From positions 1-23,922 of the forward strand of contig WELA01006901.1 in the NCBI GenBank assembly GCA_009602735.1: a DNA stretch of 23,922 bases, in the 5' to 3' direction. This stretch comes from Mesotaenium endlicherianum (taxonomy: Eukaryota; Streptophyta; Zygnematophyceae; Zygnematales; Mesotaeniaceae). Numbering within the stretch: the first letter of the stretch is position 1; every line of letters starts with the position of its first letter. The position numbers were made by a program, and so were the translations under genes. This document shows, piece by piece, positions 1 to 10,285 of this stretch. Under the pieces are notes generated by a model. That model was not told where the DNA came from and made no database searches. It was given only the letters and a program-made list of their open reading frames with translations.

Positions 1-26
1 ACCAAAGTGCCTAGCTCCGATACCAC
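1..26 (-). mobile_element. PBS/leader edge of a second, tandem element A copy
   Basis: These 26 bases match the PBS and leader of A1 at 6174-6199, in the same orientation, and they abut the outer end of the LTR at 27-525. A lone insertion should have target DNA here. The sequence therefore shows LTR-internal-LTR-internal, meaning a further A copy sharing the LTR at 27-525. Only its edge is in the window. A scaffold mis-join is the alternative. Confidence 0.75.
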
Positions 27-525
27 TGTAGTGAAACAGATAGATAAAGTACTTCGTAAAATAGAATACTTTATTCAGAACAAGGATCTTTGAACACAAG
101 TGGTAGCTTCTTGAAAGAGAGATGGCTTCTTGAAAGTTTATACATTTCTGGATTTTGGCAAGTACAAGAGTGATTCTGGAATGTCTTTCTATGTTCTAGC
201 TCTTGTTTATATACTTGCTACATTAGTAATTTCTAGGAAAGTGTATGTTGATGTGTTGGCACCCAACACATCCCAAAACTTGCCACCTCTTTCTAGAATA
301 ATGTACACATGTCCTTTTGACCTAAAAATGGCACATCTGACTTTTGCCACATGGAGTTCTTCTAGGTCTTTCCTCTAACTTCGAAAATGCCTTGGAAGGT
401 TCAAAGGACATGAACCAAGTTACTAGAGTACCTATTCACACTTGACTCCACACAATACTACTCCAAATATATTTGAAAACATTAAAATATATGCAAACTA
501 ATATATAATAACTCAAATCACTACA
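27..525 (-). repeat. 3' LTR of A1, shared with a tandem neighbour
   Basis: A 499-bp copy of the LTR at 6200-6702. Its ends are TGTA and TACA. A TATA-like box on the minus strand (complement of 205-213) is followed by an AATAAA signal near 75-90. It is bounded inside by the polypurine tract (526-540) and outside by the PBS leader of another A copy (1-26), so it works as a 3' LTR for A1 and as a 5' LTR for the neighbour. Confidence 0.93.
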
Positions 526-540
526 TCACCCCCCCGATAG
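526..540 (-). other. Polypurine tract of A1
   Basis: On the minus strand a run of seven G followed by TGA directly precedes the LTR start TGTAG. This is the usual site and composition for the primer of plus-strand DNA synthesis. The same tract is found in A3 at 16268-16277. Confidence 0.88.
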
Positions 541-560
541 AAAAAGCGACGTCTCGGCGC

Positions 561-688
561 GTCAAGTCAGGTCTTACACATGTGGAGCAAACTAGTCAAC
601 AGTTTCAAGTCAGATGCCACACATGTGAAGAGGACTAGTCAAAGGCGCCAAGTCAGGTGCTACACATGTAAGGTAGACTAGGCAAGGT
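561..688 (-). repeat. Three degenerate 42-44 bp tandem repeats
   Basis: Units at about 561-602, 603-646 and 647-688 share the order CAAGTCAG, a short spacer, ACACATGT, then ACTAGTCAA or a close variant. Each contains the palindrome ACATGT. All three units persist in the older copy A3 near 16116-16245. Confidence 0.8.
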
Positions 689-1294
689 CGTAGGTGGTGT
701 GACCTTATTGGCTAGCCTACTCCTTAATGATAAAGAAAATTGTACAAGTTGGCCCAGAATCTGCCACGAACTCAAAAATTCATAGCGGCCACAGAACTGC
801 TCCAAATCTGAAAATTCGAGTGCCAGACGGACCGCGTCGGAGAACTCTACCGGGTCACCAAATTTGAGAGCATTCTCATTTCTGGAGTGTCGTTGAGAGC
901 TGAGAGAGTAGGCACTCCTCCAAATCTGTGCAGAAACTTCTGAAAATCATAAGTCCTTCTATACTTCTCCAAATTCTGCAAACTAAGTCTCAAACTGGGC
1001 GCTGTAAGATGTTCTACCAGAGTCTTGAGTTTCAGAGCATTCCAAGTTCAGGGGAAGGCACAATGTCAGAAGGCATATTCTGTCCTAACAATGCCAGCAG
1101 CCTGACCCCCTTCTACTTAGAGCATCATATCTCTCTCACCAGTGCTCCAAATTGAGCAAACTTGGACTCTAAATGACCGGCTACTCATGGACTACAGCCA
1201 GGTAAATTTTCAGAATTTATTATGCAGAGACCTATTACCAGTAGCAGTTTTAGTTTTCTGTCCAGAAACTGCGAGAAGAGAAGAGTGTCTAATG

Positions 1295-4200
1295 TCAATT
1301 TTTCCTCTTTCTTGTTCTTGCAGGCTGCCTCCAAGGGGTCTTCTGCTGCTTCTTGATGGTGGCAGGCTGCCTCCCTGAAGTCTTCGGGCTTCTAGTAGAG
1401 AGACTTGGGGCTGGTCCAAGATGGGGGTTGGCGGCATGGAAGCGCTTCAACTTTCTCTGAACTTTGTCAAGGTAGTGCGCCGCCACCCAACTATTCTCCG
1501 AATCTGGATATCCTTTCCACTTGATCAAGTATTGCTGCTGTCTCCTGAAATTTCTCATAGCCACTATGTCTTCCACTTCGTACTCCAAATGATCATCCAC
1601 TATTGTTGGGGCTGGTGGGGTTGTCACACGTCCTGGGAACTTGTTGTCGGGTTGCACATATGGCTTGAAGAGGGAAGCGTGGAATACGGGGTCGATGTGC
1701 ATAGTCTGGGGAAGTTCTAGCTTGAAAGCAACGGGGTTGACTTGCTGGATAATCTTGAAGGGTCCCAAATACTTGGGAGAGAACTTGCTGCCGGCAGGCC
1801 TGTTGTTCAGGGAAATGTTCTTGGATGATAGTAACACGTTGTCACCCACTCTGTACGTAATTTCTCTTCTGGATCTGTTCGCCACTCTTGCTTGAGCATC
1901 TTGCGCGTGTTGTAGAGCTTTCTTCGCTGCTGTAAGGGCTGCTTCTAATGTCTCCATAAAATCTGTGGCTGCAGGTACTTCATCATGGCCAGCCGTGAAG
2001 CTCAGTGGCGTGGTCGGATGGAAGCCATAGTTGAGGAAGAATGGGGACTCTTGGGTAGAGGCCTGCGTAGTGTTGTTGTAGGCAAACTCGAGGGGGGTCA
2101 AGTACATGTCCCAGTCTTGCTCGAGGGTAGACACGTAGGCCTTTAGAGAGGTCTTTAGGGTACGATTCATACGCTCGGTTTGCCCATCTGATTGTGGGTG
2201 GTAGGCAGTAGACATATCCAGCGATGTACCCAAGTTCTTGAAGAGATTTTTCCAGAAATGGCTTGTGAATCTTGGATCTCTATCTGACACAATTCTTGAT
2301 GGTAGTCCATGGAGTCGGAAGATGTTGTCAAAGATGAGTCTTGCAAGTTGTGGTGCTGTAGCCTTAGTCGTCGTGGGAATAAAATGAGCCATCTTGGTAA
2401 GTCTGTCCACCACCGTGAGTATTGCATTATGGCCTCGAGGTGTCACGGGCAAGTCCACGATAAGGTCCATTGAGATGTCCGTCCATTGTCTTTCGGGGAT
2501 TGGTAGTGGTTGGAGGAGTCCTCCCGCCTTTTGCGATGATGGCTTGATTCTTTGGCATGTGTCACAGCTCCTGCAGTACTCCTTGACTTGCTTAGACATG
2601 CCTGGCCAACAATAAGTCCTAGCTAGAACGCCCGTGGTCCTTAGGATTCCAAAGTGTCCTCCAAGAGGGTTGTCGTGTGCTTCTCGTAGAAGCAAGAGCC
2701 GGAGGTCTAAGTCATTAGGAACACATCTCTGGCCCGTATCTTGCCTCACCCAATAATTGCCTTCTTGCTTCTTGCATGGGTCCAAGGCTGCTTCTCCGTT
2801 CTTGTAGTAAGGGTCTCTTTCATAGGCGGCTGAAAATCGAGCTTCCAGATCTGTCTTCAGGGATACCATCACTGCATTTAATTGCAGTCTTGAGAGGGGG
2901 TCAGCCGGGTTTGTCTTGCCGGGCTGGTACTGAATCGTGATGTTGTATTGTTGCAAGTATCCGCTCCATCTTGCTTGTCTCCTTGAGAGATACGGCTGCG
3001 TTTGGAGGTGCTTTAACGCCTCGTGGTCCGTGGTGACCAGTACTTTGCGTCCTTCAACGTAGCAGCGCCAAACCTTCAAGGCATGTACAATCGCCAATGC
3101 CTCTCGCTCCGTGGTTGTATAATTTTGCTCGGCTGGATTTAGCTTCCTTGACTCGTAGGCGATGGGCTGCAGTCCCTTGCCTTGGTCTTGAAGCAGGATT
3201 GCTCCTATTGCATAGGAAGATGCATCGGTGATGACGTGGAAGGGCCAATCTGGGTTTGGACTTGGGAGTGTGAGCACCGGGGATGTGGTCAATCTTCGCT
3301 TTAACTCTTGAAATGCCTCTTCCTCTTTCTCGGTCCATGTATATAGCCTGTCCTTCTTGAGTAGATCTGTCAGGGGGGCTGCTATGTGCGAGAAGCCTTG
3401 GATGAATTTTCTGTACCAATTGGCAAATCCCAAGAATGACTGGAGTTCTTTCTTGGTCGTGGGGGTTGGCCATTCCTCCACCACCGTGGTCTTCTTGGGG
3501 TCTATCTTGATGCCATCAGCAGTCACGTGGAGACCTAGGAACTCCACTTCTTGTTTGGCAAACTCGCATTTTGACTCCTTCGCAAACAGCTTGTTTTGCT
3601 TCAATACTTCAAGGACTTCTTTCAAGTGTCTCGCATGCTCTTCAAGGGTCTTGCTGTAGATAAGGATGTCATCGATGAATACCACCACAAATCTGTCCAA
3701 CATGGGCTGAAATATGGTGTTCATCATAGTCATGAAAGTTGCTGGCGCGTTGGTGAGTCCAAATGGCAGGACCATGAACTCAAAATGTCCATATCTTGTC
3801 CTGAATGCCGTCTTCTCTATGTCCGGTTCTGCGATGCGAATCTGGTGGTAGCCGCTCCGTAAGTCAATCTTCGTGAAGTACTTGGCTCCAACCAGCCGGT
3901 CCATGAGCTCATCCATGCGCGGCAGCGGGTATCGATTCTTGATGGTGATCTTGTTGAGGGCGCGATAGTCCACACACATCCTCAAGGTACCATCTTTCTT
4001 CTTGACAAATAGCACCGGGGCTCCAAATGGCGACTTGCTAGGTCGAATGAAGCCATGCTCCAGTAGCTCCTTGATTTGCTTCTTGACTTCGTCTAGCTCC
4101 GTGTATGACATTTTGAACGTAGGCCGAGAGATGGGCTTGCTTCCGGGCTCCAACTCTATCTTGTGGTCTACGAATCTTTTGGGGGGTAGGCCCTTGGGCA

Positions 4201-4960
4201 ATTCCGGGGAGAACACTTCTTTGTAGTCCTCAAAGACTTCTTGTATCTCCTTGGGAACGGGGCTGCCTTCTTGACTCTCGATGTCTTTCTTGATGTCTTT
4301 TGGCGTGATCAAGGCCAAAAGAAGCTCGTGTCCCTTCCTCACAAGTCTCTTGAGTTGGAGGGCGGACAATAGTATCTCGTGTGCCGGCTTCTGGATGTCT
4401 TGGGTCTGGATATTCTGGATTGCGCGCAAAATACAGATTCTTGAAGTGATGTCATTCTTGATCTTGATAGTACCGGTCCTCCAATCAACTTGGGGGTTGT
4501 GCTTGGTCAACCAAGGCGTCCCTAGGATGACGTCGTACTTGCCCAATTGCATGGGGGAGAACACTACTCTATCCTTGAAGGACTTGATAGAGAGTGCCAA
4601 GGGGTACGTCTTCTTGGAAGGGGTAGTATAGGAGAATCCATCGGGCATCATAATCTCCTCGTCGTGGTCAAGAGTTCGCATAGTAATACCGTGCTTGGTG
4701 GCAAAATCTGCAGCAATGAAGTTGCCTTGAGCTCCGCTATCCACCAAGATGTGGACCTTCTCTCCTCCAAGGTAACCTCTCAAACTCATTGGGGCTGGAA
4801 CGTCGTCTTCAACGGGGGTCTCCACCTCACTTGGCGTGTTGCCTTCTCGTGAAGTGGGTCTTGGGGTGGTAGGCTCCTGGCCTACCGGCGCTGTCCGTTT
4901 TTTGACAACTTTTTGGGGCATGAAAGTGCACGATGGCCCTTTTCCTTGCAATAGAAGCAT
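1295..4960 (-). CDS. pol: Pol polyprotein of chromovirus A1
   Basis: A 1221-residue frame encoding the enzymes of reverse transcription and integration. Order by residue: aspartic protease with DSGA at 74-77; reverse transcriptase about 270-500 with the catalytic FIDD at 428-431; RNase H about 570-690 (TDASS at 578-582, TTDHEA at 643-648); integrase zinc finger about 762-802 (H762, H769, C799, C802); integrase core with likely triad D832, D893, E929; a GPF-type tail near 1064-1071; and a chromodomain about 1122-1175 containing YLIKWKGYP and ENSW. Chromodomains of this family are thought to guide integration toward modified histones. The frame overlaps gag by 79 bases in the -1 frame, so the first ATG is probably not the true start and Pol is likely made as a Gag-Pol fusion. 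No internal stop or frameshift is seen. Confidence 0.97.
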   Translation of the reverse strand: MLLLQGKGPSCTFMPQKVVKKRTAPVGQEPTTPRPTSREGNTPSEVETPVEDDVPAPMSLRGYLGGEKVHILVDSGAQGNFIAADFATKHGITMRTLDHDEEIMMPDGFSYTTPSKKTYPLALSIKSFKDRVVFSPMQLGKYDVILGTPWLTKHNPQVDWRTGTIKIKNDITSRICILRAIQNIQTQDIQKPAHEILLSALQLKRLVRKGHELLLALITPKDIKKDIESQEGSPVPKEIQEVFEDYKEVFSPELPKGLPPKRFVDHKIELEPGSKPISRPTFKMSYTELDEVKKQIKELLEHGFIRPSKSPFGAPVLFVKKKDGTLRMCVDYRALNKITIKNRYPLPRMDELMDRLVGAKYFTKIDLRSGYHQIRIAEPDIEKTAFRTRYGHFEFMVLPFGLTNAPATFMTMMNTIFQPMLDRFVVVFIDDILIYSKTLEEHARHLKEVLEVLKQNKLFAKESKCEFAKQEVEFLGLHVTADGIKIDPKKTTVVEEWPTPTTKKELQSFLGFANWYRKFIQGFSHIAAPLTDLLKKDRLYTWTEKEEEAFQELKRRLTTSPVLTLPSPNPDWPFHVITDASSYAIGAILLQDQGKGLQPIAYESRKLNPAEQNYTTTEREALAIVHALKVWRCYVEGRKVLVTTDHEALKHLQTQPYLSRRQARWSGYLQQYNITIQYQPGKTNPADPLSRLQLNAVMVSLKTDLEARFSAAYERDPYYKNGEAALDPCKKQEGNYWVRQDTGQRCVPNDLDLRLLLLREAHDNPLGGHFGILRTTGVLARTYCWPGMSKQVKEYCRSCDTCQRIKPSSQKAGGLLQPLPIPERQWTDISMDLIVDLPVTPRGHNAILTVVDRLTKMAHFIPTTTKATAPQLARLIFDNIFRLHGLPSRIVSDRDPRFTSHFWKNLFKNLGTSLDMSTAYHPQSDGQTERMNRTLKTSLKAYVSTLEQDWDMYLTPLEFAYNNTTQASTQESPFFLNYGFHPTTPLSFTAGHDEVPAATDFMETLEAALTAAKKALQHAQDAQARVANRSRREITYRVGDNVLLSSKNISLNNRPAGSKFSPKYLGPFKIIQQVNPVAFKLELPQTMHIDPVFHASLFKPYVQPDNKFPGRVTTPPAPTIVDDHLEYEVEDIVAMRNFRRQQQYLIKWKGYPDSENSWVAAHYLDKVQRKLKRFHAANPHLGPAPSLSTRSPKTSGRQPATIKKQQKTPWRQPARTRKRKN
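4868..4903 (-). promoter_or_regulatory. Programmed -1 frameshift signal at the gag-pol overlap
   Basis: On the minus strand the heptamer A AAA AAC (4903 to 4897) lies in the gag frame across codons 420-422. Ten bases further is a perfect 7-bp hairpin, GGTAGGC / GCCTACC with a 5-base loop (4886-4880 and 4874-4868). The gag stop TAG (4884-4882) lies within the first arm. A one-base backward slip leads exactly into the open pol frame. Slippery heptamer plus downstream structure is the standard design in retroviruses. The spacer is slightly longer than the usual 5-9. A pseudoknot was not assessed. Confidence 0.8.
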
Positions 4961-6162
4961 AGTCCAGCCGTCATGAGAGCTTCTTTTTCAGCCGGGGAGA
5001 GTCTTGCTTTCACTCCTTGCTGGTTTCTTGCATCATAAGTGTCATTGGAGGGTCTTCCACTCTTCCGGGCAGCCGCGGGGTCCCTTTTAATAACTCCGAT
5101 TTCCATGGGTGTGGGTCCAGATTCGGATGTGGAAGGGGCTGCGTACACCCGCGTCGTCGGTACCCGTGAAGATGAAGGCACGGAGTGCTTGAAATCCAAG
5201 GTATCCACCTTTTGGGCCACTTCAATGATCTTTGAGAAGTCCGTCAAGTCGCGTAACTCCACTTCCTTTGCCACCTTGGGTTTGAGGCCAAAGATGTAAC
5301 GGTCAATCTTCTCCTCGAGAGACATGTTGGGGATCTCAAGAGTGAGGGCGTGAAATCTGGATGTATACTCTTGAACGGACGTCGTTTGCTTGAGATGGTG
5401 GAGCTTTCCTCGGGCAATCTTCTCCGCATTGATGGGCATGAATTGCTTCTTGAGGGCCTCACGAAAATCTGCCCATCTTGCATATGATGGTGGGGGCTCT
5501 TGGCCGAGCATGGGGTGCGCCATAGCTTGATATATAGCCGCTTGATAGTTACGCCACCATGATGTTGCTGCTCCTCTAAGTAAGGTAACGGCAAAGGGAA
5601 CGTAGTCCTCCTCGGGTACTTCAAGGAACGCGAGGTACGTCTCCACTTGGTAGAGCCATAAATTCAGGTTGGCACCTTTCCCGGGGTTGAAAGTGTCGGG
5701 TTTGCCGGGCTTGATGAGTTTCCTTGCTCTCGTTGGCTCTTGTGGAGGCGCTTGAGCCGGGGCTGGATTTTGAGCATTGCTCGCAATAGGGGCAACCATG
5801 GCAGCCATAGCTTCTCTTGACGCTTGCACGGTTGCTTCATAGGTGGCCAAGCCCACTTGGTTGTGGACGGTCATTAGGAAGGCTGCCCACTCATTTGCGG
5901 GAACTCCTTGTGGTGGGGTCAACTTTGCTATAGCGGCTGCCACGGGATTTGACGGTGCTCCTCCTTGTGGTGCTTCTTGTTGTTGCAGATTTCCTTGAGT
6001 AGGCTCTCCCATCGACGCTGGAGGAGGGTGTGCTCCTCCTTGTGGTGCTTCTTGTTGTTGCAGATTTTCTTGAGTGGGCTCTCCCATCGGCGCTGGAGGA
6101 GGGTGTCTTGGAGAGGAAGGGCTTCCTTCGAAAGCTTGCTGTTGGTCTTGAGGATCGGCCAT
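4882..6162 (-). CDS. gag: Gag protein of chromovirus A1
   Basis: A 426-residue structural protein that forms the particle around element RNA. Residues 1-80 are rich in P, Q and G, with a 25-residue duplication (20-44 and 45-69). The Retrotrans_gag domain spans about 165-310 ([10 protein letters not shown], then RGAATSWW). A CCHC zinc knuckle follows at C402, C405, H410 and C415, for RNA binding. A basic tail ends at residue 426. The start is the first ATG after the PBS, only 24 bases from it, with a purine at -3. The stop lies just past the frameshift heptamer, so most ribosomes should end here and a minority continue into pol, which would give the usual excess of Gag. Confidence 0.95.
   Translation of the reverse strand: MADPQDQQQAFEGSPSSPRHPPPAPMGEPTQENLQQQEAPQGGAHPPPASMGEPTQGNLQQQEAPQGGAPSNPVAAAIAKLTPPQGVPANEWAAFLMTVHNQVGLATYEATVQASREAMAAMVAPIASNAQNPAPAQAPPQEPTRARKLIKPGKPDTFNPGKGANLNLWLYQVETYLAFLEVPEEDYVPFAVTLLRGAATSWWRNYQAAIYQAMAHPMLGQEPPPSYARWADFREALKKQFMPINAEKIARGKLHHLKQTTSVQEYTSRFHALTLEIPNMSLEEKIDRYIFGLKPKVAKEVELRDLTDFSKIIEVAQKVDTLDFKHSVPSSSRVPTTRVYAAPSTSESGPTPMEIGVIKRDPAAARKSGRPSNDTYDARNQQGVKARLSPAEKEALMTAGLCFYCKEKGHRALSCPKKLSKNGQRR
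5956..6105 (-). repeat. 75-bp in-frame tandem duplication in gag
   Basis: Two adjacent 75-bp units (6031-6105 and 5956-6030) encode 25 residues each and differ at only a few bases. Each unit contains MGEPTQ and [12 protein letters not shown]. The repeat preserves frame and lengthens the disordered Gag N-terminus. Confidence 0.92.
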
Positions 6163-6186
6163 CTTCTTGTGCTACCAAAGTGCCTA

Positions 6187-6198
6187 GCTCCGATACCA
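6187..6198 (-). other. Primer binding site of A1
   Basis: On the minus strand TGGTATCGGAGC begins one base inside the 5' LTR. It fits the 3' end of the plant initiator methionine tRNA (TGGTATCAGAGC is usual) with one A-to-G change that would still pair as G:U. Elements B1 and B2 carry the same variant. Confidence 0.9.
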
Positions 6199-6199
6199 C

Positions 6200-6702
6200 T
6201 GTAGTGAAACAGATAGATAAAGTACTTAGTAAAACAGAATACTTTATCTATTCAAGACAAGGATCTTTGAACACAAGTGGTAGCTTCTTGAAAGAGAGAT
6301 GGCTTCTTGAAAGTTAATATATTTCTGGATTTTGGCAAGTACAAGAGTGATTCTGGAATGTCTTTCTATGTTCTAGCTCTTGTTTATATACTTGCTACAT
6401 AAGTAATTTCTAGGAAGGTGTATGTTGATGTGTTGGCACCCAACACATCCCAAAACTTGCCACCTCTTTCTAGAATAATGTACACATGTCCTTTTGACCT
6501 AAAAATGGCACATTTGACTTTTGCCACATGGAGTTCTTCTAGGTCTTTCCTCTAACTTCGAAAATGCCTTGGAAGGTTCAAAGGACATGAACCAAGTTAC
6601 TAGAGTACCTAATCACACTTGACTCCACACAATACTACTCCAAATATATTTGAAAACATTAAAATATATGCAAACTATTATATAATAACTCAAATTTCTA
6701 CA
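6200..6702 (-). repeat. 5' LTR of A1
   Basis: A 503-bp LTR with TGTA and TACA ends; transcription runs toward lower coordinates. A minus-strand TATATAAAC (complement of 6382-6390) is the likely core promoter. It matches 27-525 at about 98% by eye. A 4-base indel near 6248 removes the AATAAA seen in the other copy. Confidence 0.94.
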
Positions 6703-7090
6703 AGAATATTCTAGAGTGTGATTGTGTGCGTGTGAGTGTGCTAGCTTGTCCAACTAGGCAAGGTCACCTACATGGAAGGAGCCATAGGAGAAGGTTCTGG
6801 AGGTACTTTGCTAGAAAGGACACTTAGAGAAAGGATGAATGGGAAGCACAAGGAAGTAGAGGGAGCTTATTCTAGTCTAACCTTCGTATCTTGTACACAA
6901 CTTTTCTTAATAGAGTGAGTTCTTTTCCACTCCTCGCTCATGTAACTCTCTCTCTCTTGCAAGGGTGGCACACCACCAGGCCACTCCACCTTGTGTATGC
7001 AACTAGGAAAGGTCCTCGTGCACGCTTCCACTCGCGGGTGAGGGTGCGTGAGTGTGTGTGGGCGCACTCCCCGCTCCCTCTCCCCTTTCA
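6703..7090 (+). repeat. 5' LTR of B1, 3' portion only
   Basis: Matches 10608-10973 of the B1 3' LTR and the complement of the B2 LTR at 14573-15284. It ends CTTTCA, two bases before the PBS. The missing start results from insertion of A1 at the AGAAT target. Confidence 0.9.
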
Positions 7091-7092
7091 CA

Positions 7093-7104
7093 TGGTATCG
7101 GAGC
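7093..7104 (+). other. Primer binding site of B1
   Basis: TGGTATCGGAGC, the initiator-Met-type PBS also used by A1 and B2, two bases after the LTR. It fixes the LTR boundary and the element's orientation. Confidence 0.9.
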
Positions 7105-10100
7105 TACCTAGTTGCTTCATTTGGAGGAGGAGCTTTGGTTAGTGATGCTTGTAGGAGTGTAGAGAGAGTATAGAGGAGAAGCAAAGATGACTTATAAGTT
7201 GCTAAGGGCAGCCATGAAGACATTGATGCTAGCTAGCATCTCACTCTCTTGAAGGAGGGAGGAGATGGAAAGAGGGAGGTGCTCCAAGAAGTGTTAACTT
7301 GGATGCAACTAGATTTTTGTACATCTTCCTTGTAGTATAAGAAGGTTGCCCAAGCATGATAGTGATATAAGTAATATAGAGCAGCCTTTGCTTGAGTATG
7401 GAGACATATGAGCATGAAAAAAATCTGGAGTTCACACGGCTGGATTTTTCCTTGAAGATGCAAGCTCTTTAGTGTTAAGCTCTTTCTTTGAGGGGGAAGC
7501 TTAGGATATAGGTGTTGGTGGCTAGAAGGAGTATGTGCCCATCTTTATTTCAGGTTGTCAATGAAGGTGGAGAGGATAGTAAGAGTAGGCAACCGGAACT
7601 TAGCAAGCATGTGTACTTGGAAGTCTAGGAGCTTTGGCGGGCATAGCACTCGCAAGCTCAAGAGGAGCTCATGAGAAGCTCAAGAGAGGGTGCACCGGGG
7701 TGTTGCACCAATTGGCCAAGTATGTGGCTAGATTTGGATTGCCTTGCATCACTCCTATGTAGCCACTGGTTATTTGAGGCCAGCCATGATGGAGCTTGGT
7801 ACCTTGTATGAAGATTGAAGAAGTCTCAAGTGAAGAGAAGCACCGTGGAGAAGGCTTGGAGCAAGAAGAGGTATTCCAGATTTTTCTTCAAAGAGGAGAG
7901 ATGGAGATGGAGCCTTTCAAGTTCAAATTTCTCTTTTCTTATGGAGGAGAGTATTACGGAGTATATGGAGTTGAGAACTATGATGAAGACAAGCCTATGG
8001 TGTGCAAGAAGAAGCAAGGTATGAAGTTGGTGCAAGAGGGCTAGTGCAAGAGATGTCTCCCACTTGAAGCGTGTGTGCTATTAGTTGTGTGATGGCATAG
8101 TTAAGAGGCAGATTTTGGTGCATCTATGGAAGCTCTTCATGTGAAAGTAGAGCACCAAGGCAAGCTGGGTTTTGTAGTAAGAAGTGTCATTGGGGTGACC
8201 AAGGCTAGAGTGCACTCAAGAAGCTAAGCATGTGGAAGGAGTTGCACAAAGAGAGTAGCCTATCCTCTAGTGCTTTAGTGCACGGGTCAAGTGAAGACCG
8301 AGGAGGAGTATGGTCAAGTGAGGATAGTGAAATAGGTGGAGGTAGATATGACCACAAGTAGCTATCTTCAGCCCGCTAGCAAAGAAGCGACGCGGGAAGG
8401 TGAAGGTGAAGGAGAAGCGCTTGTTTTGGTGACCTTGGCCCGGTCATCACACGGAGCAAGCGTGCCTCCTAACAACCTTGGCGAGCGCGCATCGCCGGTG
8501 GAGCAAGTAGAGGTGTATGATCCCCTTGCTCATATATAGAGCAGACCCCAACTGCTCAAGTGGAGGAGCTCCTAGAAAGTGAGCTCAAGAGAAGCCCGCT
8601 TGCAAGACGACGTGTGTGCGTGCACAAGATGAGGTGCAAGCACTAAGAGTATGTGCGTATGCCCAAGTTATGGAGCTCTTGAAGGCGTTGCAGATGTGTT
8701 TCTTGGAGCCTTGTGTGAAGGCAGACCTTCAAGAAGAGCCAAAAGTATGTGGGAGTGAGCTTCTAGCCAAGAAGAAGACTATGATGGAGTTTGGTGCACC
8801 ACGAGCGAGACTACGCGCTCATGCCTTGTGAAGATTATTATCGTCGCTTGATGGAGACTACGACTTTATGGATATGGACCTATGAGGAGGAGACCAAGTG
8901 TAATGGGGCTGATATGTTTCGTCTAAGATGGAGATATATGACAAAGACCTAAATATGAAGCTAGGAGAATCAGCGCCTATACAAGCAAGCAAGAGAGAGG
9001 CGTAAAATCTGGACTTGGACACTTGAGTGGTAAGCGCCTTACCTTCATGATGAGGGGGAGGAATGTTATAGTTGTTTATAGTGCTTGTAAGCAAGGGCAA
9101 GCCAGTCCCATGAGTTTAGTTCTAACTAAGAGATGTGAAGTGGAAATAAGTTTGAGAGCAAGTGCTTGGAAGATACTCAAATCTGTCCATGTTTGAGGCT
9201 TTTACGGGTAGGCGAGCGCGAGGGTAAAAGTTGGCAGATTTTGGCTACTTTTTGCCTACTTAGGAGAGAGTGGGTAATATTTTCACTAGAAGTCCTACAT
9301 GATGTGACAGGCCAGTATGAGGCCTGCCTTGAGTCATAGTCAAGTTTCAAAATCAGGGGTTTAAACATGTGCCATTTGTTGGCGCGGGAGCTTGATACGT
9401 GTTGCGCGCATGTGCGTCCTACGAGCGTGAGGCACAAAGTGACGATCTCATTTGATTGTTAGACATTGATTCAGATTCTGAAATTTTGTGGAGAGGTAGT
9501 CCTATGGGTTGAGATTCAGAAAGTAATTTTTAGTAAAAATATTAAGTTAAGTTCTGACAGTGCCACATGGCGGTCTGTTGGACTGCCGTGGGAGCCACAC
9601 GTGTGAGGCAAGGCGCAATCTGGTTTCATGGTCTTAGGCTTGGAATCAGGAGAAATAAAGTATACCAGTGAGTTCAAAGGGGAGATATTGTGTAGAGTAC
9701 ACAACTTTCAGGCTAAAAATGTCAAAAAAAGTCAGGGGGGTGCCACTTGGCGTCTTGAGAGGTCACCACAAGTCACGCACATGAGTGAGAGAGTGCAATA
9801 CCTCTACAAGGAGTATGGCTTAGAGCTAGAGGTAGCTAAGGGTACCAGAAGGTTCGGGAATATAGTGGAGTCAGGTTCATGATGTAATCTGGTCAAAATT
9901 ATAAGAGCACCACGAGTAAGCCACATGGCGCGACGAGGAGTTGCCACTTGTCTAAGAGGGCGAGAAATGAGTATTTTGGCGATTTGGAGGGAGTATGTTA
10001 CAGCCCTTATGAAGATATTGGCCTATTCCAAGACGAAGGAGTTGAAGAGAAGATGCATTTATGTTAGGAGACGCCATGTGTGGAGCCAATGTATGCGATG

Positions 10101-10270
10101 GAGCATTTACTAAGTGGAGCAAGTTTGGAGTATTAAGTATCATCCTGTAGACTGTTCAAGACTTGCAACTTGTATAATATATGTGAATATGTGTTTTTCT
10201 AGCGTATATGTGAGCTCGATTCCTCATATGACGTCACTTATGCTTAGTATGCGCCGAGGACGTCGCATCT
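7105..10270 (+). other. Internal region of B1 without recognisable coding
   Basis: About 3.2 kb with no reading frame over about 90 codons and no retroviral motif I can see: no CCHC knuckle, DSG/DTG protease, xxDD reverse transcriptase or integrase. Four short frames are shared with B2: 7796-8044 (82 codons, glutamate-rich start), 8336-8539 (67), 8616-8831 (71) and 9628-9882 (84). They differ from B2 by 2 to 8 residues each, similar to the surrounding DNA, so selection for protein is not evident. The element is probably moved by another element's proteins. A block at 10252-10266 matches the pre-polypurine block of element A. Confidence 0.75.
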
Positions 10271-10285
10271 TGAGGAGGGGGATGA
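10271..10285 (+). other. Polypurine tract of B1
   Basis: TGAGGAGGGGGATGA immediately precedes the 3' LTR start TGTAAGG. It resembles the A tract in having a G run followed by TGA and then TGTA. Confidence 0.87.

Larger units (their letters stand above)
526..1294 (-). other. 3' untranslated region of A1
   Basis: About 770 bases between the pol stop and the 3' LTR, with no convincing reading frame. It holds a triplicated 43-bp repeat (561-688) and, further in, several diverged copies of a motif around CTCCAAATCTG. The same region is kept in A3 (15488-16267). A block at 546-559 (minus strand CGCCGAGACGTCGC) recurs before the polypurine tracts of elements B1 and B2. Confidence 0.8.
27..6702 (-). 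mobile_element. Element A1: near-complete Ty3/gypsy chromovirus
   Basis: Full-length LTR retrotransposon read on the minus strand: 5' LTR (6200-6702), PBS, gag, overlapping pol, 3' untranslated region, polypurine tract, 3' LTR (27-525). Both main frames are open. A chromodomain at the end of pol marks it as a chromovirus. The two LTRs differ by roughly 11 substitutions and one small indel by eye, about 2%, so the insertion is fairly recent. It sits inside the 5' LTR of element B1: sequence from 6703 continues mid-LTR as it does at 10608. AGAAT (6703-6707) is the expected target duplication; its partner lies beyond the left edge. Confidence 0.95.

Noticed and set aside
561..688. CRISPR-like array
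   Set aside because: Three degenerate tandem units without unique spacers, inside a eukaryotic retrotransposon.
3054..3473. 139-codon frame on the minus strand within pol
   Set aside because: Out-of-frame shadow of the reverse transcriptase/RNase H region.
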